Notes: a model not told the origin generated them from the sequence alone. A stretch of DNA of 16,093 nucleotides from JAMXLO01 sp035492535 (GCA_035492535.1 DATJJM010000051.1:1-16093), one strand, 5' to 3'; counted from the first letter of the stretch, positions 1 through 7,648 are shown. A program made the numbers and translations.

Positions 1-1
1 G

Positions 2-721
2 TTCCAGCCGGACCACATCTGGCTGGCGGACGACATCTTCGGCTTCCGCGTCGACTGGGTGGCGGAGTTCGCCGCGCACCTGCACGCCGCCGACGGGCCG
101 GTGCCGTTCACCATCCAGACCCGCGCCGACCTGATCAGCGAGCGCATGGCCGCCGCGCTCGGCGAGGCCGGCTGCGCGGAGGCGTGGATCGGCGCGGAAA
201 GCGGCAGCCAGCGCGTGCTGGATGCGATGAACAAGGGCACCCGGGTCGCCGACCTCGTCACCGCCCGCGCACGCCTGGGCGAACACGGCATCCGCGTGGG
301 CTTCTTCATCCAGCTGGGCTATCTCGGCGAGCAGCTGGACGACCTGCTGGCCACCCGCGAGCTGATCGTGCAGGCCGCGCCGGACGATATCGGCGTGAGC
401 GTGTCCTACCCGCTGCCGGGCACGAAGTTCTACGAGCAGGTCAAGGCGCAGCTCGGCCCGAAGACGCACTGGCAGGACAGCGGCGACCTGGCCATGATGT
501 TCCGCGGCGCCTACGACTCGGACTTCTACCGCCGCGTGCGCGACCTGCTGCACGAGCAGGTCGCCATACGGCAGGCCGAACCCGCCGGACAGGCGGAGCG
601 CCACGCCGTACTCGACGCGCAATGGGCGGCGCTGATCGCCCGCGAGGGCGCGCACCGCAACAAGAACGCCACGTCGCCGCCCGCCGCGTCGGCGCGGCAC
701 ATCGCCCTGCAGCTGCACTGA
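2..721 (+). CDS. B12-binding-type radical SAM protein, C-terminal part (5' end outside window)
   Basis: The reading frame is open from the first full codon at base 2, so the gene begins before the window; the GTG at 59 is internal. The visible 239 residues hold the second half of an Elp3/MiaB-like radical SAM barrel: a strand ending in LADDIF, then IQTRADLI, then IGAESGSQRVLDAMNKGT, the usual glycine-rich SAM-contacting stretch, and a late SYPLPGTKFYEQV strand. The CxxxCxxC cluster motif and any cobalamin-binding domain would lie upstream and cannot be checked. Family members with a B12 domain often methylate or rearrange unactivated carbons in cofactor, lipid and natural-product pathways. 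The stop is 7 bases before the nucleotidyltransferase gene, so the two are probably co-transcribed. The substrate is unknown. Confidence 0.85.
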   Translation, partial: FQPDHIWLADDIFGFRVDWVAEFAAHLHAADGPVPFTIQTRADLISERMAAALGEAGCAEAWIGAESGSQRVLDAMNKGTRVADLVTARARLGEHGIRVGFFIQLGYLGEQLDDLLATRELIVQAAPDDIGVSVSYPLPGTKFYEQVKAQLGPKTHWQDSGDLAMMFRGAYDSDFYRRVRDLLHEQVAIRQAEPAGQAERHAVLDAQWAALIAREGAHRNKNATSPPAASARHIALQLH

Positions 722-728
722 GCGCGCC

Positions 729-2009
729 ATGCTGCCGCCACTTCGGATCGTCCGGCACGGTTTGCGCCGCAGCACCGAGGCGCTCGCCGCGGAGCTGGCG
801 CGACCGGGCGGCGCCACGCCGGCGTGGAGCGAACTGGAATGGCGGCTGGCCACGGCGGTCGCCGTCGCGCACGGCGTGTCGCCGCTGCTGTGCGGATGTT
901 GCGCGTGGGAAAACCCGTCGTGGCGGCGCTTCCTGGAAAGCCAGCGCGAGCACGTCGCGCTGCGCCACCGGCGCATCGCGGCGCTGCTGCAACGCATCGA
1001 CGCCGACGCCCGCGCCGCCGGGCTGGCGCTGGTGCCGCTGAAGGGTTCCGCGCTGCACGCGCTGGGCATCTACGCGCCGGGCGAGCGGCCGATGGCCGAC
1101 ATCGACCTGCTGGTCCACGAGGACGGTGCCGCCGCGGCGATCGAGCTGCTGCTGCAGCTCGGCTACGTGGAGTCGTTCGCGCAGTGGAAGCATCGCGTGT
1201 TCAAGCCGGCCACCGGCCAGCCGTTCGCCGGGCTGGGCGAGCACCGCGACACGCCGGTCAACATCGAGCTGCACACCCGCATCCGCGAACGGCTGCCGGT
1301 GTCGATGGTGGACATCACCGCACGGATCCAGCCGCGCGCGCCGCGGCCCGGCCTGAATCCCTACCCGTCGAACGGCGCGCTGATGAGCCACCTGCTGCTG
1401 CACGCGGCCGGCAACCTGTGCGGACGCAGCCTGCGCCTGCTGCACCTGCACGACATCGCGCTGCTGGCGGCGCGCATGGCCGCCCGTGATTGGGACGCGC
1501 TGTGGGATGGCGGCGACGCCGAGCCGCCGTGGTGGGCGCTGCCGCCGCTGCGGCTGGCCGCCCGCCACTACCCGGCGGCGATTCCCGCCGCCGTGCTGGC
1601 GCGGCTCGAACGCGACTGCCCGCTGCTGCTGCGGACAATCTCGCGCCGGCAAAGCCTGACCCGGGTGTCGTGCTCGGAACTGTGGCTGCACGCGTTCGCC
1701 GGGATCGAGTGGTCGCGCTCCCTCCGCGAAGCCGGGCGTTACCTCCGGAATCGCGTGAGCCCTCCGGACGAAGCGCGCAAGGAGCGCGCCGACATGGCGC
1801 GCACCCAGCTCTGGCTGCAGGGACAGCGCTGGGTCGTCTCGCCGCATCGCCGGCGCGTGCTGACCTGGCTCACCCGGCCGGTGCCGCGGATGGACATGCT
1901 GTACGTGGTGCGCGCCGCGCTGGAAGACGAGTCCAAGGCGCAAGCGTCACCGCAGGACGTGGCGACGAGCTGGCGCTGGAGCACGATCTTCCAGGCGACG
2001 CGAAGGTAG
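729..2009 (+). CDS. NTP_transf_5-type nucleotidyltransferase family protein
   Basis: A 426-residue protein. Residues 103-129 carry the signature of the uncharacterised nucleotidyltransferase family (PF14907): a KGSAL motif with Lys105, then GERPMADIDLLV with the paired acidic residues Asp124 and Asp126 expected to bind metal and NTP. The rest is a mostly helical arginine- and leucine-rich tail. Members of this family sit in polysaccharide, exosortase and lasso-peptide-type clusters, where their exact reaction is mostly unproven. Here the gene lies between a radical SAM gene (7-base gap) and a methyltransferase (5-base gap), which supports a small biosynthetic operon. No strong Shine-Dalgarno precedes the ATG, consistent with coupling to the upstream gene. 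Family assignment is firm; substrate is unknown. Confidence 0.85.
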   Translation: MLPPLRIVRHGLRRSTEALAAELARPGGATPAWSELEWRLATAVAVAHGVSPLLCGCCAWENPSWRRFLESQREHVALRHRRIAALLQRIDADARAAGLALVPLKGSALHALGIYAPGERPMADIDLLVHEDGAAAAIELLLQLGYVESFAQWKHRVFKPATGQPFAGLGEHRDTPVNIELHTRIRERLPVSMVDITARIQPRAPRPGLNPYPSNGALMSHLLLHAAGNLCGRSLRLLHLHDIALLAARMAARDWDALWDGGDAEPPWWALPPLRLAARHYPAAIPAAVLARLERDCPLLLRTISRRQSLTRVSCSELWLHAFAGIEWSRSLREAGRYLRNRVSPPDEARKERADMARTQLWLQGQRWVVSPHRRRVLTWLTRPVPRMDMLYVVRAALEDESKAQASPQDVATSWRWSTIFQATRR

Positions 2010-2014
2010 CCGAC

Positions 2015-2644
2015 GTGCATACCGGAGCGCAGTACCACGAATTCATGCAGGCCTCGCCGCGGGACCGGGCGGTGCGCGACAGCTTCCAGAAGATGGTGCT
2101 GGACCTGCTGCCCGCAGGCGCGGACGTGCTCGACTTCGGTGCCGGCACCGGTATCGACGCCAAGGCCTATGCCGCCAACGGACACCCGACCTTCGTGCAT
2201 GAACCGTCGCAGGCGATGCGCGAATACCTGGCGCAGTACTGCCGCGACGAGATCGCCCGCAAGACCATCATCGCGGTGGCGTCGCCGCTCGCGTGCAGGG
2301 TGCAGGCGGTCACGGCGAACTTCGCGGTGCTCAATCATTTCGCGGAGCACGCCGCGCTTTTCGAAGAGTTGTCGCGCGTGGTCCGCCAGGGCGGCTTTGT
2401 CCTGGCCAGCATGCTCAATCCCTATTACCTCGGCGACGCGCGTTACGGCTGGTGGCGGGCGAACATCATGAATCTCGTGCGCAGCGGCCACTACGCCATC
2501 GACAGCGAAAGCCGCATCCATCGTTTTGCGCCGCGCGTCGTGGCGCGATCGGCAGCACCGTATTTCCGGCTGGAGCGGCTCGTTCCGCGTGGTTTCGGAT
2601 GGGCCGCCCAGCTCTACATGTTCCTGCTGTTTCGGCGGACCTGA
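2015..2644 (+). CDS. Class I SAM-dependent methyltransferase
   Basis: I start this 209-residue protein at GTG 2015 because GAAGG lies about 8 bases upstream, the frame further left is only the shadow of the preceding gene, and the next in-frame ATG (MQASP) is 10 codons inside. Residues 37-46 read DVLDFGAGTG, the classic motif I of Rossmann-fold methyltransferases, followed by an acidic residue-bearing strand (HEPSQAM) and an ASMLNPYYLGD segment where motif IV/V would fall. The C-terminus (LYMFLLF) is hydrophobic and might touch the membrane. It lies 5 bases after the nucleotidyltransferase and 1 base before the flavin-reductase-like gene. It probably methylates an intermediate or product of this operon; the acceptor is unknown. 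Confidence 0.85.
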   Translation: MHTGAQYHEFMQASPRDRAVRDSFQKMVLDLLPAGADVLDFGAGTGIDAKAYAANGHPTFVHEPSQAMREYLAQYCRDEIARKTIIAVASPLACRVQAVTANFAVLNHFAEHAALFEELSRVVRQGGFVLASMLNPYYLGDARYGWWRANIMNLVRSGHYAIDSESRIHRFAPRVVARSAAPYFRLERLVPRGFGWAAQLYMFLLFRRT

Positions 2645-2645
2645 C

Positions 2646-3569
2646 ATGTGGAAGGACTGGATAAGGCCGTTCGTGCGTCCCCTGCCGCAATGGTCGACGC
2701 TGGCCGTCGCGCCTCCGCAGCAGGCGGTCATCGCCACCTTGCGCTGGGACGGCCAATCGGCGGATGTCACGGCGGACCACACCGTGGCGTCGCTCAATCC
2801 GCTCGCGATCGCGACCAGCCTCGACGCCGGCGCGTGTCCCGTACTCGAGTACCGCGACAGCGCGACAGGAAGGCTGCTCGGCGTCTTGCGACTGGCGCGA
2901 GCCGCGTCGGTCGCGGCCGAGAACACCTCGCTCACGCTCTACCACGTCGCCGCGGGCGAACACCGCTGCCTCGGCTGGCCGCGGCGCCCGTGGAACGCGT
3001 GGCTGCAGAACCGCCTCATGCGGAAAAACCGCTCGTCGAACCACTTGAACATGGAACCCTTCGCGGCACAGCAGCTGATGATCGCCTACCTGTGCCCGCG
3101 GCCGGTCGTCCTCGTCTCCGTCGACGCGCCGGGCCACCGCAACATCTTCCCGATGGACCTGATCGGCCCGCTGGATCGCAGCGGACTTTTCTCGCTCGCG
3201 CTGCGCAGCACCAACGTCTCCGTGCCGACCATGCGCGACGTGCGCCGGGTGGCCCTGTCCGGCATCCCGGCGACGATGAAGACGACCGTCTACAAGCTTG
3301 CCGAGCACCACAGGCAGCCGCTGCCGGACTGGAGCGAGCTGCCGTTTCCGCTCCGGCCGTCGCGGGAATTCGGCATACCCGTGGTGGCCGCGGCGCTGCA
3401 CATCCGCGAGCTGGCCATCGTGCACAGCCAGGAAATCGGCTCGCACACGTTGTTCCTCGGCCGCATCGTTTCCGACGACAAGCTGGCGGCAGGCGCCCAG
3501 CTGCATCACACGGCCGGCTTCCACCAAGCCTGGCGCCGCCGGCAGGGCATGCCGTTTGCGGAGATCTAG
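2646..3569 (+). CDS. Protein with C-terminal flavin-reductase-like FMN-binding domain
   Basis: A 307-residue protein starting at ATG 2646, one base after the methyltransferase stop. Residues from about 135 onward resemble the split-barrel flavin reductase-like fold: RPVVLVSV, NIFPMDLIG, LALRSTNVSV, RRVALSGIP, then EIGSHTLFLGRI and HTAGFH. The segment NxFPMDLIG resembles the flavin-contacting part of such domains. The first ~130 residues are an extension I cannot assign; they contain LRLARAASV and a WPRRPWNAWL basic-aromatic stretch. Typical stand-alone flavin reductase-like proteins are about 160-220 residues, so this is long. It could supply reduced flavin, or directly reduce an intermediate, in the operon with the radical SAM, nucleotidyltransferase and methyltransferase. 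The domain call is moderately secure; the role is inferred. Confidence 0.7.
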   Translation: MWKDWIRPFVRPLPQWSTLAVAPPQQAVIATLRWDGQSADVTADHTVASLNPLAIATSLDAGACPVLEYRDSATGRLLGVLRLARAASVAAENTSLTLYHVAAGEHRCLGWPRRPWNAWLQNRLMRKNRSSNHLNMEPFAAQQLMIAYLCPRPVVLVSVDAPGHRNIFPMDLIGPLDRSGLFSLALRSTNVSVPTMRDVRRVALSGIPATMKTTVYKLAEHHRQPLPDWSELPFPLRPSREFGIPVVAAALHIRELAIVHSQEIGSHTLFLGRIVSDDKLAAGAQLHHTAGFHQAWRRRQGMPFAEI

Positions 3570-3676
3570 CTCGCCGACCTGCGGCGCAACATCACGCTGC
3601 GGAGTATCTGCATGTGCTGGTCCGCGACGCGCTTGAGCGTGTCACGGCGGATGAATGTCCGCTTCCGTGGGTGCAT
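3566..3676 (-). CDS. Possible 36-residue basic small protein (speculative)
   Basis: The frame starts at ATG 3676 on the - strand with CAGGAG about 8 bases upstream. It would encode a very arginine-rich peptide beginning MHPRKRTFIRRDTLKR. Its stop overlaps the last bases of the flavin-reductase-like gene on the other strand. There is no recognised family. In GC-rich DNA such short arginine-rich frames arise by chance, so this rests only on the ribosome-binding site. Confidence 0.15.
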   Translation of the reverse strand: MHPRKRTFIRRDTLKRVADQHMQILRSVMLRRRSAS

Positions 3677-4097
3677 CTGCAACACTCCTGCTGCCAGGGC
3701 AACTCTCGGTGTGTTGCCTCCACCGGTTGAACCCACCGCCGGAAGCCGACGTCCAGACGGCGATAAGGGAGCGTTGTCGAGGTGAGACAAGGGCGACTCC
3801 CGAACCGTGGCGGCAAAAATCAATGCGCAGGATTCGGGTCGTCCGAACGCCGCCACGCACACGGCTGAAGTCCAGGGAATCATCGATTCCAGTGGCGTCG
3901 ATCCACGACCTGGGGTGACGGCCTGGCTATGCTCGGAAGCAAGTCTTCCGCAGGTGGTCAGCGCAGCGACTTGCGGCCTGACAGTTGGATACCCGCGCGG
4001 GCCACCCTCATCGGACAGTCATGTTGTTCAGATCGGCCAGGCACCGAGGTGATGCGATGCGCCGCCTCGCGCGCTGGGGAGCTCTGGCGCATGTTCT
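3570..4097. other. 528-bp stretch between convergent genes, no secure gene
   Basis: This lies between the end of the left operon (+) and the end of the acidic small-protein gene (-), so both neighbours end here. Open frames exist on both strands, but none has a recognisable domain. The inverted repeat GCAACAC/GTGTTGC around 3679-3716 has a 20-odd-base loop and no T-run, so it is not a convincing terminator. The most plausible coding candidate is the tiny - strand frame 3566-3676, listed separately. Confidence 0.5.
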
Positions 4098-4352
4098 TTA
4101 GTCGGGCTCCCAGGGATCGAGCTCGCCGTTGGTATCAAACGCGCCGTCGTCGTATTCGTCCAGCAACAAGATCGATCGGTCCGCAAGCCACTTCCTGCGT
4201 TGGTGCGGAGGCATGCCTTTGAGGTGATCCGAGAAATTTTCATCGAAGATCACGTCCGGCCCTTTGTGAAGCAGAATGATCGGATCGGCTATGTCGGCTG
4301 TCACCGCTATGTGTTTCCTGGCCATGCTAAAGGTTCCGACGGATGGTTTCAC
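4098..4352 (-). CDS. Small acidic hypothetical protein
   Basis: I do not recognise this protein. Two starts are possible. GTG 4352 gives 84 residues, lies 1 base after the stop of the KfrA-N gene and has GGGGAA upstream. ATG 4325 gives 75 residues beginning MARKHIAVTADIAD. The protein has hydrophobic strands (DPIILLHKG, DVIFDEN, ILLLDEY) and ends in a strongly acidic tail with DEYDDGAFDTNGELD, with a basic patch HQRRKWLADR in the middle. It is short, soluble-looking and without cysteines. It is the third gene of a tightly coupled set after the DksA-like and KfrA-N genes, so a partner or inhibitory role with one of them is possible but unproven. Confidence 0.6.
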   Translation of the reverse strand: MKPSVGTFSMARKHIAVTADIADPIILLHKGPDVIFDENFSDHLKGMPPHQRRKWLADRSILLLDEYDDGAFDTNGELDPWEPD

Positions 4353-4353
4353 G

Positions 4354-4725
4354 CTAGTTCCCCGAAGACGCATCCTGCAAGATCGCTTCCAGCCGGGCGA
4401 TCGTTCCGAGTAGACGTTCGCGTTCTTCCTCGTGAGAAGTCGCCAGCATGGCGTGTGCGTGCGCTGTAGCCCGTATCCAAAGCGCCGCAGCAATTTGCTG
4501 AACCTCCGGCGGTGGTGTCCAGGGATCAGCCGGCGGGGCGATGATGCGTCGTCCCAGGTCCTCCCACCAGACGTCCAGAAATCCGGCGATGACGTCATGC
4601 GAGCCGGTGCCGATCAACGCTCGTACACGGTCGGGACTCGGGCGTTCGCCAGCGACGAGCAGCATATCTGCCGCCTCGGCAACGGCAGCCGGAGTCACTC
4701 CGGAACGTTCATGCCGACTGTTCAC
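4354..4725 (-). CDS. KfrA N-terminal-domain DNA-binding protein (short form)
   Basis: A 123-residue protein starting at GTG 4725, whose GTG overlaps the TGA of the DksA-like gene by 4 bases (translational coupling). Residues 10-60 match the KfrA_N plasmid-region DNA-binding domain (PF11740): VTPAAVAEAAD, an AGERPSPDRVRALIG recognition stretch, then TGSHDVIAGFLDVWWEDL. Plasmid KfrA proteins follow this with a long coiled coil; here only a short helix rich in Glu/Arg (EEERERLLGTIARLEAIL, residues 99-116) remains, enough for a small dimer at most. Chromosomal short KfrA-N proteins are probably transcription factors. Next to a DksA-like gene it may autoregulate the trio. Domain call firm; target unknown. 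Confidence 0.75.
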   Translation of the reverse strand: MNSRHERSGVTPAAVAEAADMLLVAGERPSPDRVRALIGTGSHDVIAGFLDVWWEDLGRRIIAPPADPWTPPPEVQQIAAALWIRATAHAHAMLATSHEEERERLLGTIARLEAILQDASSGN

Positions 4726-5105
4726 CTCTGGCGCGCTTCTGCATTGAGCTCGTCCGCGGTGAAGACCGCCTCGGGCACGGCTTCCAGATGTGCACGATCG
4801 ATGGGTTCTCCATTGCCGTCGGACACGCCATACGTATGCTCCCGTATTTTCTCCAGAGCGCGGTCGATGGCTGCGATCCGGTCCAGGTCGTGCGCCAGTA
4901 TTGCCTCGTCGTTGGCCTGCTGCTCGAGGCGATTGCTGTCATCGACAGCATCCCGGGGCTCACCGCCTGCAGCCATCTGCAAGGTGTCTTCCTCCGCGCC
5001 GGCTGCGTCTCCATCAGCAATGAGTTGCTCCCGCAGCTTGAGCAGCCGCTCGCGCTGGCGCGCAACGAAGGCTTCATCGAGGTTTTCGTGAATAGGCTGA
5101 TTCAT
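4722..5105 (-). CDS. DksA/TraR-like protein lacking zinc-finger cysteines
   Basis: A 127-residue protein starting at ATG 5105 with CGGAGA about 7 bases upstream. The long N-terminal helical hairpin (residues 10-90: RQRERLLKLREQL, then DDSNRLEQQANDEAIL) and the following TYGVSDGNGEPIDRAHLEAVPEA (91-113 region) match the DksA/TraR fold, where this segment is normally Y-G-x-C-x-x-C-G-xx-I. Here all four zinc-ligand cysteines are absent: the protein contains no Cys at all. DksA proteins enter the RNA polymerase secondary channel and shift rRNA and stress-gene transcription, often with ppGpp. The acidic tip is present (DAVDDSN). Cys-less paralogues may be redox-insensitive. It leads the three-gene set with the KfrA-N and acidic proteins. 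Confidence 0.75.
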   Translation of the reverse strand: MNQPIHENLDEAFVARQRERLLKLREQLIADGDAAGAEEDTLQMAAGGEPRDAVDDSNRLEQQANDEAILAHDLDRIAAIDRALEKIREHTYGVSDGNGEPIDRAHLEAVPEAVFTADELNAEARQR

Positions 5106-5311
5106 GGTCGTCTCCGATTGGCATGGTAGTGAGTGGCCCGAGCCTGCCTCTTCCGGTGCAGGCGCCGGTGGGCGGCGGGCCATGCTGCAGGCTCCATTCC
5201 ATGGAAGCCCACCTCCGCCTTGGAGTTCCTCGCCGGGTCGTCGGCGGATGGCCGTTCTCGAACAATGTATCGATTGGCCACAGCATGGAAAAACATCAAG
5301 ACGAAAGCTCT

Positions 5312-6367
5312 TCAGACAGGCAGAACGTCGCCGCCCGAGACGACGAGCCGATATCGCACAAGTCGTTCCGCTTCCGGATTTACGGTGTAGACATGTACGC
5401 GCTCGCCTTCGACGATCCGCAGCGTCGTTGCGCCGGACGAAAAATAAAATTGGCCAGTCCACTTGCGCTCGACGAGCAAGGTCAGGAGTGCCACCGCGTC
5501 CTGACGCGCCGACGGGTCCAGGAGCAACCCCGGCGCTTCGTTCAATGCGCGGGTTTCTTTCTGCGCCTCGCGATACGGCGCCGTTGGATCGCCTTCGTAT
5601 TCGTCGTCCCAGATCCAGTCGTTCAGCAGCAGCAGTCCGCCGTCGAATTCGCCGAGATCCTCCATCAGCGAACCAAGGAGGTCGGACAGCCTTACCGGTA
5701 GCGGCTGCAGATCGAACTGGAAATGGCTGTTGCCAGGTTCGTCAGTTGCCGGCACTTCCCGCAGGCCGCGGCCTGCGAGCCAGTCGATGCTTTCCGCCCG
5801 GGTCAGGAATCGGACCGGCGGGCGATCCGTCGACGAAGCCATGGGCCCGGGCGCCAGGCCGGGCAGTGCGCCGAGATAGTCGCGCTTGCCCAGCCGGATA
5901 CCTTGGTAGCGCAAAATCGAGTGTGCGACCGCCATATGGAAGTAGAAGTTGGGCAGCAGCAAGGCGCGCAAATAGTCTTCCCCGGCCATGGCGGAGCCCA
6001 CGCGCCGATACGACTGATCGATCATTCGCGCCTCGCTGTCTTCGAAGGCATCGGGCGTCAATGTCCGCACGAACGCGATCGTCTTCTCGACCCGGTAGCG
6101 GTATTCCCCGATCGTCTGTTCGTTGTCGACAAACCATGGCGCTTCCTGGCCAGTCAACCGGGCCGGACCATTCTTGGCGTTGTCACAGGCGATTTGAAAC
6201 TGGCGACCAAGTGGCAGCATATCGTCCGCCAGGCGTGCCTGAAGCAGTTCTTCGCCGGTGCATTGCCCGGCGTCCACCGCCGCCTGCATCTTGTCCAGAT
6301 ACGACTGAAGGACTCCAAGCCCTCGCAACAGTGGAGGAATCGTGTGGTTGTACATGTTGGCGGGCAT
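5312..6367 (-). CDS. DUF1993 domain protein fused to an unknown C-terminal module
   Basis: I start at ATG 6367 (MPANMYNHTIPP) because GGAAG sits about 7 bases upstream; the frame runs on to 6412 without a better signal. Residues 1-172 match DUF1993 (PF09351), a DinB/YfiT-like four-helix fold: MYNHTIPPLLRGL, LADDMLPLGRQFQIACDNAK, then LLPNFYFHMAVAHSILRYQG near its end. DUF1993 proteins are normally about 165-175 residues. Here a further ~176 residues follow in frame, starting at an internal Met176 (base 5842, MASSTDRPP). They contain FLTRAESIDWL, LLLLNDWIWDDEYEGD, TLLVERKWTGQFYF and ALNEAPGLLLD; I cannot assign this part. It is the last gene of the GST/OsmC direction, 99 bases after GST. Confidence 0.7.
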   Translation of the reverse strand: MPANMYNHTIPPLLRGLGVLQSYLDKMQAAVDAGQCTGEELLQARLADDMLPLGRQFQIACDNAKNGPARLTGQEAPWFVDNEQTIGEYRYRVEKTIAFVRTLTPDAFEDSEARMIDQSYRRVGSAMAGEDYLRALLLPNFYFHMAVAHSILRYQGIRLGKRDYLGALPGLAPGPMASSTDRPPVRFLTRAESIDWLAGRGLREVPATDEPGNSHFQFDLQPLPVRLSDLLGSLMEDLGEFDGGLLLLNDWIWDDEYEGDPTAPYREAQKETRALNEAPGLLLDPSARQDAVALLTLLVERKWTGQFYFSSGATTLRIVEGERVHVYTVNPEAERLVRYRLVVSGGDVLPV

Positions 6368-6466
6368 CAGAAGTCTTCCGTTGGATGGCCGGAACGCTCG
6401 GTTGGCGGCCATGGGGCATGAACGCGTTGTTCAAAAGGGAAAGAACGGAGGCGCGGCATCTTTCGA

Positions 6467-7096
6467 TCATCCGTTTTCAAGGGCGTACGGGCCGCCTCGC
6501 CGGATGGCGGCTTGGTACGCTGGCCGGCGCTGGAACCGGCTGACCCATGCTTCGAGGTTCGGGTACCGGCTGCTGTCGGTGCGAATCGCCGCCAGTTCAC
6601 CGATGAAGCTCATCTGCACGTCCGCAGCGGAGAACGCGTTTCCCACGAGATAGTCGCGTCCCTCCAGGCTCTGGTCGATGTAGCCCAAATGGGTATCCAG
6701 CTCGATGTCGACGCGCTGCTTGAGCGGGCGCCACATGTTGCCCAGGTAAGAGACCAGCCCTTTCATGATCAGGGGGAGCGCTGCCGATCCTTCGGCGTAG
6801 TGAAGCCACTGCATGTACTGGTCGTAGAGCCAGCTGTCCGGCGACGGCGCCAGCCTGCCTTCGCCGTGGCGACGGACGATGTAATCGATGATCGCGCCAG
6901 ACTCGGCCACGGCGCGGCCGTCGTCGGTTATCACCGGGGATTTCCCCAGGGGATGGACCGACTTCAGCTCCTCCGGAGCCAGATGGCTTCGGCCTTCGCG
7001 CTTGTAGAACCTGATCTCGTAGGGCACCTCCAGTTCTTCCAGAAGCCAGAGGATGCGTTGGGATCTCGAGTTGCTGAGGTGGTGGACGACGAGCAT
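6467..7096 (-). CDS. Glutathione S-transferase family protein
   Basis: A 209-residue cytosolic GST of normal length. The N-terminal thioredoxin fold has HHLSNSRSQRILWLLEEL with candidate catalytic Ser8/Ser10, the cis-proline site GKSPVI (residues 51-56) and the glutathione-binding acidic-Ser pair in VAESGAII (Glu65-Ser66). The helical C-terminal domain carries the NAFSAADVQMSF segment, the conserved N-capping box of GSTs. It conjugates or otherwise handles glutathione with electrophiles; the substrate cannot be read from sequence. It starts 3 bases after the OsmC stop, so the two are almost certainly co-transcribed, and it lacks a clear Shine-Dalgarno, which fits translational coupling. Confidence 0.88.
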   Translation of the reverse strand: MLVVHHLSNSRSQRILWLLEELEVPYEIRFYKREGRSHLAPEELKSVHPLGKSPVITDDGRAVAESGAIIDYIVRRHGEGRLAPSPDSWLYDQYMQWLHYAEGSAALPLIMKGLVSYLGNMWRPLKQRVDIELDTHLGYIDQSLEGRDYLVGNAFSAADVQMSFIGELAAIRTDSSRYPNLEAWVSRFQRRPAYQAAIRRGGPYALENG

Positions 7097-7099
7097 GGG

Positions 7100-7588
7100 T
7101 CAGCCGGTGGCAAGTTCGTCGCAGGCCCGGTCCATGGCTCGGATGTAGGTCTCGTCATCGGCACGCCGCGCGGTGGCGATCGCCGTCTGGCTGCGGGTCG
7201 TGACGATGTCCGAACCTGCGCTCAACGTCCGGCTCACCGGACAACGATCCGCTGCGGCGAGCAGTCGTTTCATCTCGTCCTCGGTTACCGCTGCGTCGAT
7301 GAAAATCGAGCGTTCGAACACGTCGCGCTGCGATTCGGGATCGCGTCGGTGCGTAATCATGACCTGCACGTGGGATACGGCGATCGACTCGCGCCGGGCG
7401 TAGAACTTCACGGTCATGACCGTGCATGCACCGAGTGCGGCGCTGAGCAGGTCGAATGGCCCCGGGCCGGAGGCCAGACCACCCGCAGAGATCGGTTCGT
7501 CGGAAAAAAACGACGTTCCCTGGGCGCGCACTTCCACCTGGAACAGTCCGAGCCCCGTATCTTCGATGATCACTGGATGTCTAGTCAT
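7100..7588 (-). CDS. OsmC family peroxiredoxin-like protein
   Basis: A 162-residue OsmC/Ohr-type protein starting at ATG 7588 with GAGG about 10 bases upstream. The two redox cysteines are Cys55 in SAALGACTVMTVKFYARR and Cys116 in AADRCPVSRTL, in the usual spacing. These enzymes reduce organic hydroperoxides, with electrons from lipoyl or thiol donors. The sequence FYARRESIAVSHVQV is closer to the OsmC/YhfA branch than to Ohr, but I cannot settle the subgroup. It sits between the AraC regulator (60-base gap) and GST (3-base gap) and probably forms the core of the detoxification operon. Confidence 0.88.
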   Translation of the reverse strand: MTRHPVIIEDTGLGLFQVEVRAQGTSFFSDEPISAGGLASGPGPFDLLSAALGACTVMTVKFYARRESIAVSHVQVMITHRRDPESQRDVFERSIFIDAAVTEDEMKRLLAAADRCPVSRTLSAGSDIVTTRSQTAIATARRADDETYIRAMDRACDELATG

Positions 7589-7648
7589 GCGGGCGACCTC
7601 GACGGCTTGCGCGACCGGTTGGCCAATCGCGCGGATGGTCTGGGCGAG

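Noticed and set aside
441..1943. 500-codon open frame on the - strand
   Set aside because: Shadow of the nucleotidyltransferase gene: arginine/alanine/proline-rich, no motif, and the + strand frame has clear family signatures.
5197..5206. Palindrome TTCCATGGAA in the gap upstream of the DksA-like gene
   Set aside because: A 10-base palindrome alone is expected by chance at this scale and no second copy or promoter fits around it.
5104..6543. 479-codon open frame on the + strand
   Set aside because: Antisense to the DUF1993 protein, arginine/serine/proline-rich and motif-free.
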